A stretch of 64,000 bases of DNA, from assembly GCF_029836165.1 (NCBI RefSeq), contig NZ_JAOEBG010000024.1, positions 26,683 to 90,682 on the forward strand, written 5' to 3'. Below are positions 14,107 to 21,188 of the stretch, one piece after another. The DNA is from Pseudomonas sp. GD04091. Lineage in GTDB: Bacteria > Pseudomonadota > Gammaproteobacteria > Pseudomonadales > Pseudomonadaceae. Made by a program: the position numbers and the translations under genes. The first letter of the stretch is position 1. Each line of letters opens with the position of its first letter. The notes under the pieces are model-generated. The model was not told where the DNA came from. It worked only from the letters and a program-made list of their open reading frames with translations, and made no database searches.

Positions 14107-15463
14107 GCCACTGAAACTGGCCGTGGTGGGCCACACCAATGTCGGCAAGACGTCGCTGCTGCGTACCCTCACCCGCGATGTCGGTTTCGGCGAGGTCTCG
14201 CACCGGCCCAGCACCACCCGCCATGTGGAAGGCGCACGCCTGTCGGTGGACGGTCAGCCTCTGCTCGAGCTGTACGACACCCCCGGCCTGGAAGACGCCA
14301 TCGCCCTGCTCGATTATCTGGAGCGCCTGGAACGCCCGGGTGAGCGCCTGGACGGCCCGGCCCGCCTGGAGCGGTTCCTCCAGGGCAGCGAGGCCCGCCA
14401 GCGCTTCGAGCAGGAGGCCAAGGTGCTGCGCCAGCTGCTGGCGAGCAATGCCGGGCTGTACGTGATCGACGCCCGCGAACCGGTGCTGGCCAAGTACCGC
14501 GACGAACTGGAAGTGCTGGCCAGCTGCGGCAAGCCTCTGCTGCCGGTGCTCAACTTCGTCGCCAGCAGCCAGCACCGCGAGCCGGAGTGGCGCGAGGCCC
14601 TGTCGCGCCTGGGCCTGCATGCGCTGGTGCGGTTCGACAGTGTGGCCCCGCCCGAGGATGGCGAGCGCCGCCTCTACGAAAGCCTGGCCTTGCTGCTGGA
14701 AGATGCCCGCCCGGCCCTGCAGCGCCTGATCGATGATCAGCAGACGCAACGCCTGGCCCGCCAGCGCAGCGGCAAGCGCCTGATCGCCGAACTGTTGCTC
14801 GACTGCGCCGCTTGCCGGCGCAGCGTCGAGGCCGAGCCGGCCGCCGAGGCCCGTGCCATAGAAGCCCTGCGCCAGGACGTACGGCAACGCGAGCAGCGCT
14901 GCGTCGAGGCCCTGCTCAAGCTCTATGCCTTCCGCCGCGAGGATGCCAATGCCGGCGACCTGCCGTTGCTGGACGGACGCTGGGGCGATGACCTGTTCAA
15001 TCCGGAAACCCTGAGACTGCTGGGCGTGCGCCTGGGCAGCGGGGTGGCCGCCGGCGCGGCGGCGGGCGCGGGCGTGGACCTTCTGGTCGGTGGCCTGACC
15101 CTCGGCGCAGCCGCCCTGGCCGGGGCGATTGCCGGCGGCGCCCTGCAGACCGCGCGCAACTATGGCTCGCGGTTGATGGGCAAGTTGAAGGGGCAGCGTG
15201 AGCTGACCGTGGACGACAACGTGCTGCGCCTGCTGGCGCTGCGTCAGCAGCAGTTGATGGTGGCGTTGGACGGGCGCGGGCATGCGGCGCAGGACAGCAT
15301 TCGCCTGGCGGCACCCGATGAGAAGGCCTGGCGGGAGGGCAAACTGCCAGAAGCATTGAGCAAGGCGCGGGCGCATCCACAGTGGTCGACGCTCAATCCC
15401 GGGGCGAAGGTCAATCAGGCCGAGCGCCAGGAGCAGCTGGAAGCGCTGGTTTCACAGATCTGA
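14099..15463 (+). CDS. DUF3482-family GTPase
   Basis: Protein of 454 residues. It begins with a GTPase domain: G1 GHTNVGKT at residues 11-18, switch region RPSTTRHVEGA, G3 DTPGLED. The C-terminal DUF3482 part has charged helices and a long Gly/Ala-rich hydrophobic segment (near LGSGVAAGAAAGAG and GGLTLGAAALAGAIAGG) that could insert in membrane, somewhat like dynamin-related proteins. ATG at 14099 has GGAG seven nt upstream; an ATG at 14093 is too close to it. Translationally coupled to the upstream DUF2868 gene. Confidence 0.85.
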   Translation: MTEPLKLAVVGHTNVGKTSLLRTLTRDVGFGEVSHRPSTTRHVEGARLSVDGQPLLELYDTPGLEDAIALLDYLERLERPGERLDGPARLERFLQGSEARQRFEQEAKVLRQLLASNAGLYVIDAREPVLAKYRDELEVLASCGKPLLPVLNFVASSQHREPEWREALSRLGLHALVRFDSVAPPEDGERRLYESLALLLEDARPALQRLIDDQQTQRLARQRSGKRLIAELLLDCAACRRSVEAEPAAEARAIEALRQDVRQREQRCVEALLKLYAFRREDANAGDLPLLDGRWGDDLFNPETLRLLGVRLGSGVAAGAAAGAGVDLLVGGLTLGAAALAGAIAGGALQTARNYGSRLMGKLKGQRELTVDDNVLRLLALRQQQLMVALDGRGHAAQDSIRLAAPDEKAWREGKLPEALSKARAHPQWSTLNPGAKVNQAERQEQLEALVSQI

Positions 15464-15471
15464 GCGCGCAA

Positions 15472-15511
15472 GGCCGCCCTCTTCGCGGGTAAACCCGCGA
15501 AGAGGGCGGCC
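15472..15511. repeat. REP hairpin, likely bidirectional terminator
   Basis: GGCCGCCCTCTTCGCGGGT and ACCCGCGAAGAGGGCGGCC form a perfect 19-bp stem with a tiny loop, between the convergent GTPase and HD-domain genes. The CGCGGGTAAACCCGCG core is shared with other palindromes in the window (20119-20150, 23972-24024). Confidence 0.7.
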
Positions 15512-15526
15512 CAGTCAACCGATGAT

Positions 15527-16060
15527 TCAAAGCAGTGCCAAGGCTTTTGCCTTCAACACCTGCAGATCCATCACCGCCACTCCCACCTCCTTGGCCCGCT
15601 CATCCCACTCGCGCATGCGCAGGCTCACGGCAAACAACGGATCACCCTCGAATGCATCGGCCTCGGCGTCGTTCATCACCCCACCCTGGTACGCCAGCGT
15701 GCGCCGGCTCGCTTCGCTCAGCCGTTCGTAGTACCCCGGCTGGCGCAAGGTGAGGTAACGCTTGGCCTCGACGTGGTACTGCACCAGCTGCGCCATGCGC
15801 TCGCTGAACCCCGCCCGGCGCAGGTATTGGGCGCCGATGCGCTCGTGGCTGGCCACGCCGAAGCCGCCCATCGGCTCGCCTTCGCACAGGTGGCCGATGT
15901 CGTGGAAAAACGCGGCGAGCACCACTTCGTCGTCGTAGCCCTCGGCCATGGCCAGTTGGGCGGCCTGGGACATGTGTTCGAGCTGGGTGATGGCCTCGCC
16001 GATGTAGTCGGCGCTGCCGTGGTGTTCGTATAAGGCGAAGATCTGGTCGATGGAAGGCAT
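15527..16060 (-). CDS. PhnZ-like HD-domain phosphonate oxygenase
   Basis: Protein of 177 residues in the HD superfamily group linked to phosphonate degradation. It has the HD motif FFHDIGHL, an upstream H in QLEH, and the DYIGE segment with Tyr19 and Glu22 in the spacing of the catalytic Tyr24/Glu27 of PhnZ. PhnZ uses a mixed-valence di-iron centre to cleave 1-hydroxy-aminoethylphosphonate to glycine and phosphate; TmpB-type enzymes act on N-methylated analogues. It is the last gene behind an aminoethylphosphonate-type transporter operon. The partner hydroxylase (PhnY/TmpA) is not seen nearby. Confidence 0.8.
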   Translation of the reverse strand: MPSIDQIFALYEHHGSADYIGEAITQLEHMSQAAQLAMAEGYDDEVVLAAFFHDIGHLCEGEPMGGFGVASHERIGAQYLRRAGFSERMAQLVQYHVEAKRYLTLRQPGYYERLSEASRRTLAYQGGVMNDAEADAFEGDPLFAVSLRMREWDERAKEVGVAVMDLQVLKAKALALL

Positions 16061-16101
16061 CAGGTTCTGCTCAGACTGGATTCAATGCTGCTGGTCAGTG
16101 C

Positions 16102-16158
16102 GCATTCGCGGAGCAAGCCCGCTCCCACAGGTTCTGTGCGGGCTTGCCCTGCGATGAG
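16102..16158. repeat. REP-like hairpin inside the phosphonate operon
   Basis: CATTCGCGGAGCAAGCCCGC...GTGCGGGCTTGCCCTGCGATG forms a long imperfect stem between the binding-protein gene and the HD-domain gene. It may set different mRNA levels for the two. Confidence 0.5.
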
Positions 16159-16162
16159 GCCC

Positions 16163-17188
16163 TTACTGCTGGGCCACCTTCTCCGACTTGCCGTCGTAGC
16201 GCTTGCGCCACTCGCTGAGGATCTCGTCGCGGTGCTTCGAGGCCCAGGCGAAGTCGTTCTTGATCAGGCGCTGCTCGTAGTCGGCCGGCAGTTCGGTCTG
16301 TGGCTTGGCGATGCCCGGCGCGGCGAGCACGGCGAAGTTCTCCTTGTATAGCTCCATGGCGGCGGGGCTGGCGGAGAAGTCGGCCAGGCGCTTGGCGGCA
16401 TCCGCCTTCGGCGAGCCCTTGATCACGGCGGTGGCCTCGATCTCCCAACCCAGGCCCTCCTTCGGCAGCACGATGTCCAGCGGCGCGCCCTGGCGCTTGA
16501 GCTGCACCGCCGGGTACTCGAACGAGATGCCGATCGGGAACTCACCGGCGGCAGCCAGCTTGCATGGCTTGGAGCCGGAGTGCACGTACTGGCCGATATT
16601 CTGGTGCAGGGCATCCATGTAGGCCCAGCCCTGCGGCTCACCGAAGGTCTGCAGCCAGGCGCTCACATCCAGGAAACCGGTGCCGGACGAGGCCGGGTTG
16701 GGCATGACGATCTTGCCCTTGTATTCGGGCTTGGTCAGGTCCTGCCAGCTCACCGGTTTGCTCAGGCCCTGTTTCTCGGCCTCGACGGTGTTGAAGCAGA
16801 TGGTCGCGGCCCACACGTCCATGCCCACCCAGGCCGGCGGGTTGGCGGCGTCGCGGTAATTGGGCGAGATCTTGCCCAGGTCCTTCGGCGCATAGGCTTC
16901 GAGCATGCCGTTCTGATCGAGGATGGCCAGGCTGGACGCCGCCAGGCCCCACACCGCGTCGGCCTGCGGCCGCTCCTTCTCGGCCAGCAGCTTGGCGGTG
17001 ATGATGCCGGTGGAGTCGCGCACCCACTTGATCTCGATGTCCGGGTTGGCCTTTTCGAAGGCCTGCTTGTAGCTCTTGAGCTGTTCGGCCTCGAGGGCGG
17101 TGTAGACGGTCAGCTGAGTGCCGGCGGCCGAGGCCTGCAGGCTGAAGACGGCGGATACGGCAGCGGCAAGTGCGAGGGGCTTGAACAT
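16163..17188 (-). CDS. 2-aminoethylphosphonate-type ABC transporter, periplasmic binding protein
   Basis: Exported protein of 341 residues. Signal peptide cut near ASA/AGTQ (about residue 21); mature part starts QLTVYTALEAEQL, typical of the iron/phosphonate cluster of binding proteins, with WVRDSTGIITAKL and GKIVMPNPASSGTGFL. The family is annotated as PhnS-like when next to the fused permease and PhnT-like ATPase found here. Third gene of the operon; gap of 30 nt after the permease gene. Substrate could also be another phosphonate. Confidence 0.85.
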   Translation of the reverse strand: MFKPLALAAAVSAVFSLQASAAGTQLTVYTALEAEQLKSYKQAFEKANPDIEIKWVRDSTGIITAKLLAEKERPQADAVWGLAASSLAILDQNGMLEAYAPKDLGKISPNYRDAANPPAWVGMDVWAATICFNTVEAEKQGLSKPVSWQDLTKPEYKGKIVMPNPASSGTGFLDVSAWLQTFGEPQGWAYMDALHQNIGQYVHSGSKPCKLAAAGEFPIGISFEYPAVQLKRQGAPLDIVLPKEGLGWEIEATAVIKGSPKADAAKRLADFSASPAAMELYKENFAVLAAPGIAKPQTELPADYEQRLIKNDFAWASKHRDEILSEWRKRYDGKSEKVAQQ

Positions 17189-17218
17189 GATGCGTTTCCT
17201 ATGGGTATGGGCAGTCGG

Positions 17219-18943
17219 TCAGTGGCCGGGCGCGCGCTGGCGCCAGGCCTGGGAACGGCGCAGCAGGCCGCGGGAAGCAGCGGCCAGCAGCAGCGAGGCG
17301 GCGGCGCTGGTCAGCAGGATCAGGGTGGACATGGCGGCAGCGCCGCCGACGTTGCCGGCATCGTCCATGTTCAGCACGGCGACGGCGGCGAGGATGGTGT
17401 CGGGGCTGTAGAGGAAGATCGCCGCCGATACCGTGGTCATCGCCGAGACGAACAGGTAGCGGACGATGTCCAGCAGCGCCGGCAGGCAGATCGGCACGGT
17501 GACCCGCACGAAGTGCTTGTACAGCGGCGCCTTGAGCGACAGCGCGGCAGCTTCGAACTCGCCGTCGAGCTGGCGCAGGGCCGTGGTGGCGGTCATCTGC
17601 GCGGTGGTCAGGTAGTGGGCGATGGTGCACACCACCAGCAGCGCCATGCTGCCGTAGAACACATGCAGCGGGTTGCCGGTGAGGTTGAAGAAGAAGACGT
17701 AGCCCAGGCCCAGCACCAGGCCGGGCACGGCCATGGGGATGAAGCTGAGCAGGCGCAGGGCCTGGTTGAGCAGGCGCTGGCCCTGGGTCTTCTCCATCAG
17801 GTAGGCGCCGGTGAAGATCACCACGCTGCCGATCAGCGCGGTGGCGATGGCCATGGTCACGCTGTTGCGATAGGCCAGCCAGCCGCCGCCAGCGGTGTCG
17901 TCGAACATGTAGTGCTTGAGCGACAGCGACAGGTTGTACGGCCAGAACTTGACCAGCGACGAGTACACCGCCATGCCGATCACCCCCAGCAATGCCGCGC
18001 ACACCAGCAGCACGATGGCCAGGAAGCAACCATCGCGAAGCTTCGACGGCTTGGGCTCGAACACCTGGGCGCGGCCACTCATGGCCTCGCCCTGGCGTCG
18101 GCGCAGCCAGGCATCGACGGCGAAGCTGAGCAGTGCCGGTACCAGCAGGACCATGCCGATCAGCGCGCCGCGGCCGAATTGTTGCTGGCCGACCACGGCC
18201 TTGTAGGCTTCCAGCGCCAGCACCTGGTAATCGCCACCGACCACCACGGGCACGCCGAAGTCGGTGATGGTCAGGGTGAATACCAGGCAGAACGCGGCGA
18301 ACACCGCCTGGCGCGTGGCCGGCCAGGTGATGCTGAAGAATGCCCGGGTCGGCCCGGCGCCCATGCTCGAAGCCGCGTCGAACAGCCGTGCGTCGGCCAG
18401 CGACAGCGCCGAGAGCAGGATCATCAGGGCATGCGGGAAGGTGTAGATGGCCTCGCCGAGGACGATGCCCCAGAAGCCGTAGATATTGTCGCTGAGCAGC
18501 CCGCGCAGCAGGCCCTGGTTGCCGAACAGGTACACCAGCGCGATGGCCGGCAGCATCGACGGCGCCAGCAGCGGCAGCAGCGAGATGCCGCGCCACAGGC
18601 CCTTGGCCGGGATCAGCGTGCGCTGCAGGGCATAGGCGAACAGGTAGGCCAGCGGCACGACGATGGCCGCAACGGTGAGCGCCACCGACAGGCTGTTGCC
18701 CAGCAGCCAGTGGAAGTTCTCGCTGGCGAACAGTTCACGGGCAGCCAGCAGGCCACCGCCCTGGCCGGCCTCGCCGCTGAAGCCCTTCCAGAAGATCGCC
18801 AGCAGCGGCATCAGCACCGCCAGCGTCAGCAGGATCAGCAGCAGGCTCTTGCCACCGACGACGAACAGACGGTCACCCAGGGCGACACCGCTGCGTGGCG
18901 CGGCCTTGGCGTGGATGAGCGGCTGGGTCATGGACGTGGCCAT
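17219..18943 (-). CDS. 2-aminoethylphosphonate-type ABC permease, duplicated domain
   Basis: Inner-membrane protein of 574 residues with two MetI-like permease halves in one chain (about 85-300 and 350-570). Each has an EAA-type loop: ARLFDAASSMGAGPTRAFF in the first, EFEAAALSLKAPLYKHFV in the second. This fused form is usual for the PhnU/V-type aminoethylphosphonate and FbpB-type iron transporters. ATG at 18943 follows the ATPase stop by 1 nt (TGAGATG), implying coupling; ATG at 18931 is an alternative. Confidence 0.85.
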   Translation of the reverse strand: MATSMTQPLIHAKAAPRSGVALGDRLFVVGGKSLLLILLTLAVLMPLLAIFWKGFSGEAGQGGGLLAARELFASENFHWLLGNSLSVALTVAAIVVPLAYLFAYALQRTLIPAKGLWRGISLLPLLAPSMLPAIALVYLFGNQGLLRGLLSDNIYGFWGIVLGEAIYTFPHALMILLSALSLADARLFDAASSMGAGPTRAFFSITWPATRQAVFAAFCLVFTLTITDFGVPVVVGGDYQVLALEAYKAVVGQQQFGRGALIGMVLLVPALLSFAVDAWLRRRQGEAMSGRAQVFEPKPSKLRDGCFLAIVLLVCAALLGVIGMAVYSSLVKFWPYNLSLSLKHYMFDDTAGGGWLAYRNSVTMAIATALIGSVVIFTGAYLMEKTQGQRLLNQALRLLSFIPMAVPGLVLGLGYVFFFNLTGNPLHVFYGSMALLVVCTIAHYLTTAQMTATTALRQLDGEFEAAALSLKAPLYKHFVRVTVPICLPALLDIVRYLFVSAMTTVSAAIFLYSPDTILAAVAVLNMDDAGNVGGAAAMSTLILLTSAAASLLLAAASRGLLRRSQAWRQRAPGH

Positions 18944-18944
18944 C

Positions 18945-20003
18945 TCAGGCGAACACCTGCAGGCTCTGCGGCGGCAGGGCCACCCAGATATCCTGCGAGC
19001 CCAGGCGCGGCATGGCCTCCGGCGCCAGCTCGGCAAGCAGCGCGTGGCCGGGCAGGGCCATGAGCTCGAAGCTCATGCGGCAGCGGTTACCGAGGAAGGT
19101 GATCTCGCGGACCTTGGCCGGGAACAGGTTTTCTTCATGCACCACCGGGTTGACCGTGATTGCCTCCGGGCGGCAGAACAGCCGGCCGCTGCTGGCGCCA
19201 CCGGCGTTGGCCGCCAGGCGCATGTGCATGCCGCCGACCTGGGCATGGCTGTCACTGCTGCGCTGGAACGGCAGCCAGTTGCCCTGGCCGACGAATTCGG
19301 CGACGAACGGCGTGGCCGGCTGGTCGTAGATTTCCTGGGGCGTGGCGTACTGCTCGACCTGGCCGTTGTTCATCACGGCGATGCGGTCGGCCATCAGCAT
19401 GGCCTCGTCCTGGTTGTGGGTGACCATCAGCGTGGTGATGCCCAGCTGGCGCTGCAGCTGGCGCAGCTCGGTGCACAGGTGCTCGCGCACCCGGGCGTCC
19501 AGTGCCGACATCGGCTCGTCCAGCAGCAACAGCGACGGCGAAGGCGCCAGGGCGCGGGCCAGGGCGACGCGCTGCTGCTGGCCGCCGGACAGTTGCCCGG
19601 GATACTTCTTCTCGCTGCCGGCGAGGCCGACCAGTTCGAGCATTTCGCCGACCCGCTGACGCGACGCGTCGCGGCTGCTGCCGGTCAGGCCGTAGGCAAT
19701 GTTGGCTTCGACGGTGAGGTTGGGGAACAGCGCGTAGGACTGAAACAGGATGCCGTAGTCACGGGCCTGGGGAGGCAGCTCGGAGATGTCTCGATCACCG
19801 ATGTACAACGTGCCCCGGTCCTGGCGCTCGAGCCCCGCGATGCAGCGCAGCAGGGTGGTCTTGCCGCAACCCGAGGGGCCGAGCAGGCACACCAGTTCGC
19901 CGGCGGCGATGTCCAGAGACACGTCGTTGAGCGCGGTGAAGGCGCCGAAGCGCTTGTGGATGCCGCGCACTTTCATCTGTGCGCCTGGAGTGACGTTGTT
20001 CAT
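18945..20003 (-). CDS. 2-aminoethylphosphonate-type ABC transporter ATPase
   Basis: Protein of 352 residues. Walker A GPSGCGKT (42-49), Q-loop LFQSYALFPNLTV, signature LSGGQQQR, Walker B LLLLDEPMSALD, H-loop MVTHNQDEA, then a C-terminal TOBE-like domain (about 270-350). Resembles the PhnT group. First gene of the transporter operon, ahead of the permease and binding-protein genes. The 156-bp gap upstream to the LysR gene holds a REP palindrome and the likely operon promoter. Confidence 0.87.
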   Translation of the reverse strand: MNNVTPGAQMKVRGIHKRFGAFTALNDVSLDIAAGELVCLLGPSGCGKTTLLRCIAGLERQDRGTLYIGDRDISELPPQARDYGILFQSYALFPNLTVEANIAYGLTGSSRDASRQRVGEMLELVGLAGSEKKYPGQLSGGQQQRVALARALAPSPSLLLLDEPMSALDARVREHLCTELRQLQRQLGITTLMVTHNQDEAMLMADRIAVMNNGQVEQYATPQEIYDQPATPFVAEFVGQGNWLPFQRSSDSHAQVGGMHMRLAANAGGASSGRLFCRPEAITVNPVVHEENLFPAKVREITFLGNRCRMSFELMALPGHALLAELAPEAMPRLGSQDIWVALPPQSLQVFA

Positions 20004-20118
20004 GGCATGGCCTCATCGAAGAGATGGGAGCCATGCTAGGAAGGCTGTGAGACGGTTGTGTGGCGGTTGGGCAAAAGTCGGTGATAGTGGTATTGGCGGA
20101 TTTTGTAATGGCCTGGCG

Positions 20119-20150
20119 GGCCTGTTCGCGGGTTTACCCGCGAACAGGCC
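20119..20150. repeat. REP palindrome
   Basis: GGCCTGTTCGCGGG (20119-20132) pairs with CCCGCGAACAGGCC (20137-20150) around TTTA; perfect 14-bp stem just after the LysR stop, likely ending LysR transcription before the transporter operon. Confidence 0.7.
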
Positions 20151-20159
20151 GACGCCGAT

Positions 20160-21029
20160 CTAGAACTGCGAACCCACCACTTCCTGCGCCACCCCAAGGA
20201 ACGCCGCCGGCAACCGCGCCTGGCGCCGCTCTTTCAGGCAATACAGGTACTCGTGCATCACCGGCGCGTTCTCCAGCGCCAGCACCCGCAGTTCCGGGTT
20301 ATGCGGTACTTCGTGCCGGGCGATGATGCTGATGCCGATGTTGCGCAGCACCGCCTCGCGGATCGATTCGCGGCTGCCGATCTCCAGCAAGGCCCCTGCC
20401 TTCACGTTGGCGTCCTGCATCATCTGCTCGGTCAGCTTGCGCGTGGTCGAGCCCGGCTCGCGCATCAGCAGGCAATGCCCGGCCACCACGTCGATCGACA
20501 CCACCTGGCGCTGGGCCAGGGGGTGGTTGCGATGCACCGCCACCACCAGTGGGTCGGTACCCAGCACCCGGCGCACCAGGCGGGCGTCTTCCAGCAATTG
20601 CGAGGAAGCGGCGATATCCACCCGATAGTCCTCGAGCATCTCCAGCACCTGCTGCGAGTTGCCGATCTCCACCGCCACCTCCACCTGCGGCAGGCGCTCG
20701 CGGAAGATCTTCACCAGGTCGAGGATGTAGTACGGCGCGGTGGCGGCGATGCGCAGGCTGCCCTGGGCCTGGCCGCTGTTGCGCAGCTCGAACTCGATGT
20801 CGGCCTCCTGCTGCAGCAGTGCCTTGACCATCGGCAACAGGCGCACACCCTCCTCGCTCAGCACCAGGCGTCGGCCACCGCGATAGAACAGCTCCACGGC
20901 GTACTGGCTTTCGAGGTTGCGGATCTGCGTGGTCACCGTGGGCTGGCTGAGCCCGAGCTTCTTCGCCGCCAGGGTGATGCTGCCCAGGCGGGCCACCATG
21001 TAGAAGGCTTTGAGCTCGGCGCTGAGCAT
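20160..21029 (-). CDS. LysR regulator, aminoethylphosphonate-associated type
   Basis: Protein of 289 residues: N-terminal winged helix (about 3-62, AFYMVARLGSITLAAKKLGLSQPTVTTQIRNLE) and a LysR substrate-binding domain (about 90-285). It resembles the LysR group associated with aminoethylphosphonate catabolism and lies just upstream of the transporter operon in the same direction, so it is its probable activator. The inducer could be aminoethylphosphonate or a derivative (inference). Confidence 0.8.
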   Translation of the reverse strand: MLSAELKAFYMVARLGSITLAAKKLGLSQPTVTTQIRNLESQYAVELFYRGGRRLVLSEEGVRLLPMVKALLQQEADIEFELRNSGQAQGSLRIAATAPYYILDLVKIFRERLPQVEVAVEIGNSQQVLEMLEDYRVDIAASSQLLEDARLVRRVLGTDPLVVAVHRNHPLAQRQVVSIDVVAGHCLLMREPGSTTRKLTEQMMQDANVKAGALLEIGSRESIREAVLRNIGISIIARHEVPHNPELRVLALENAPVMHEYLYCLKERRQARLPAAFLGVAQEVVGSQF

Positions 21030-21067
21030 TGTGGATAACCTCTAGTTGAGCAGATTCAGCACATGCT

Positions 21068-21184
21068 CTGTAGGAGCGGCCTTGTGTCGCGAAAGGGCTG
21101 CGTAGCAGCCCCAGGATTTCGGCATCATGCAGAATCGCCGGGGCCGCGTTGCGGCCCTTTCGCGACACAAGGCCGCTCCTACAG
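21068..21184. repeat. Paired REP element (BIME)
   Basis: CTGTAGGAGCGGCCTTGTGTCGCGAAAG at the left end and its inverse at the right end flank two palindromic cores and the linker CGGCATCATGCAGAATCGCC. Nearly the same as 7190-7320. Confidence 0.85.
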
Positions 21185-21188
21185 AGGG

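Noticed and set aside
12142..15376. Long open frames on the minus strand opposite the DUF2868 and DUF3482 genes
   Set aside because: They arise from the high-GC codon use of the plus-strand genes; no ribosome site, no protein family, and low-complexity Gln/Ala/Arg composition.
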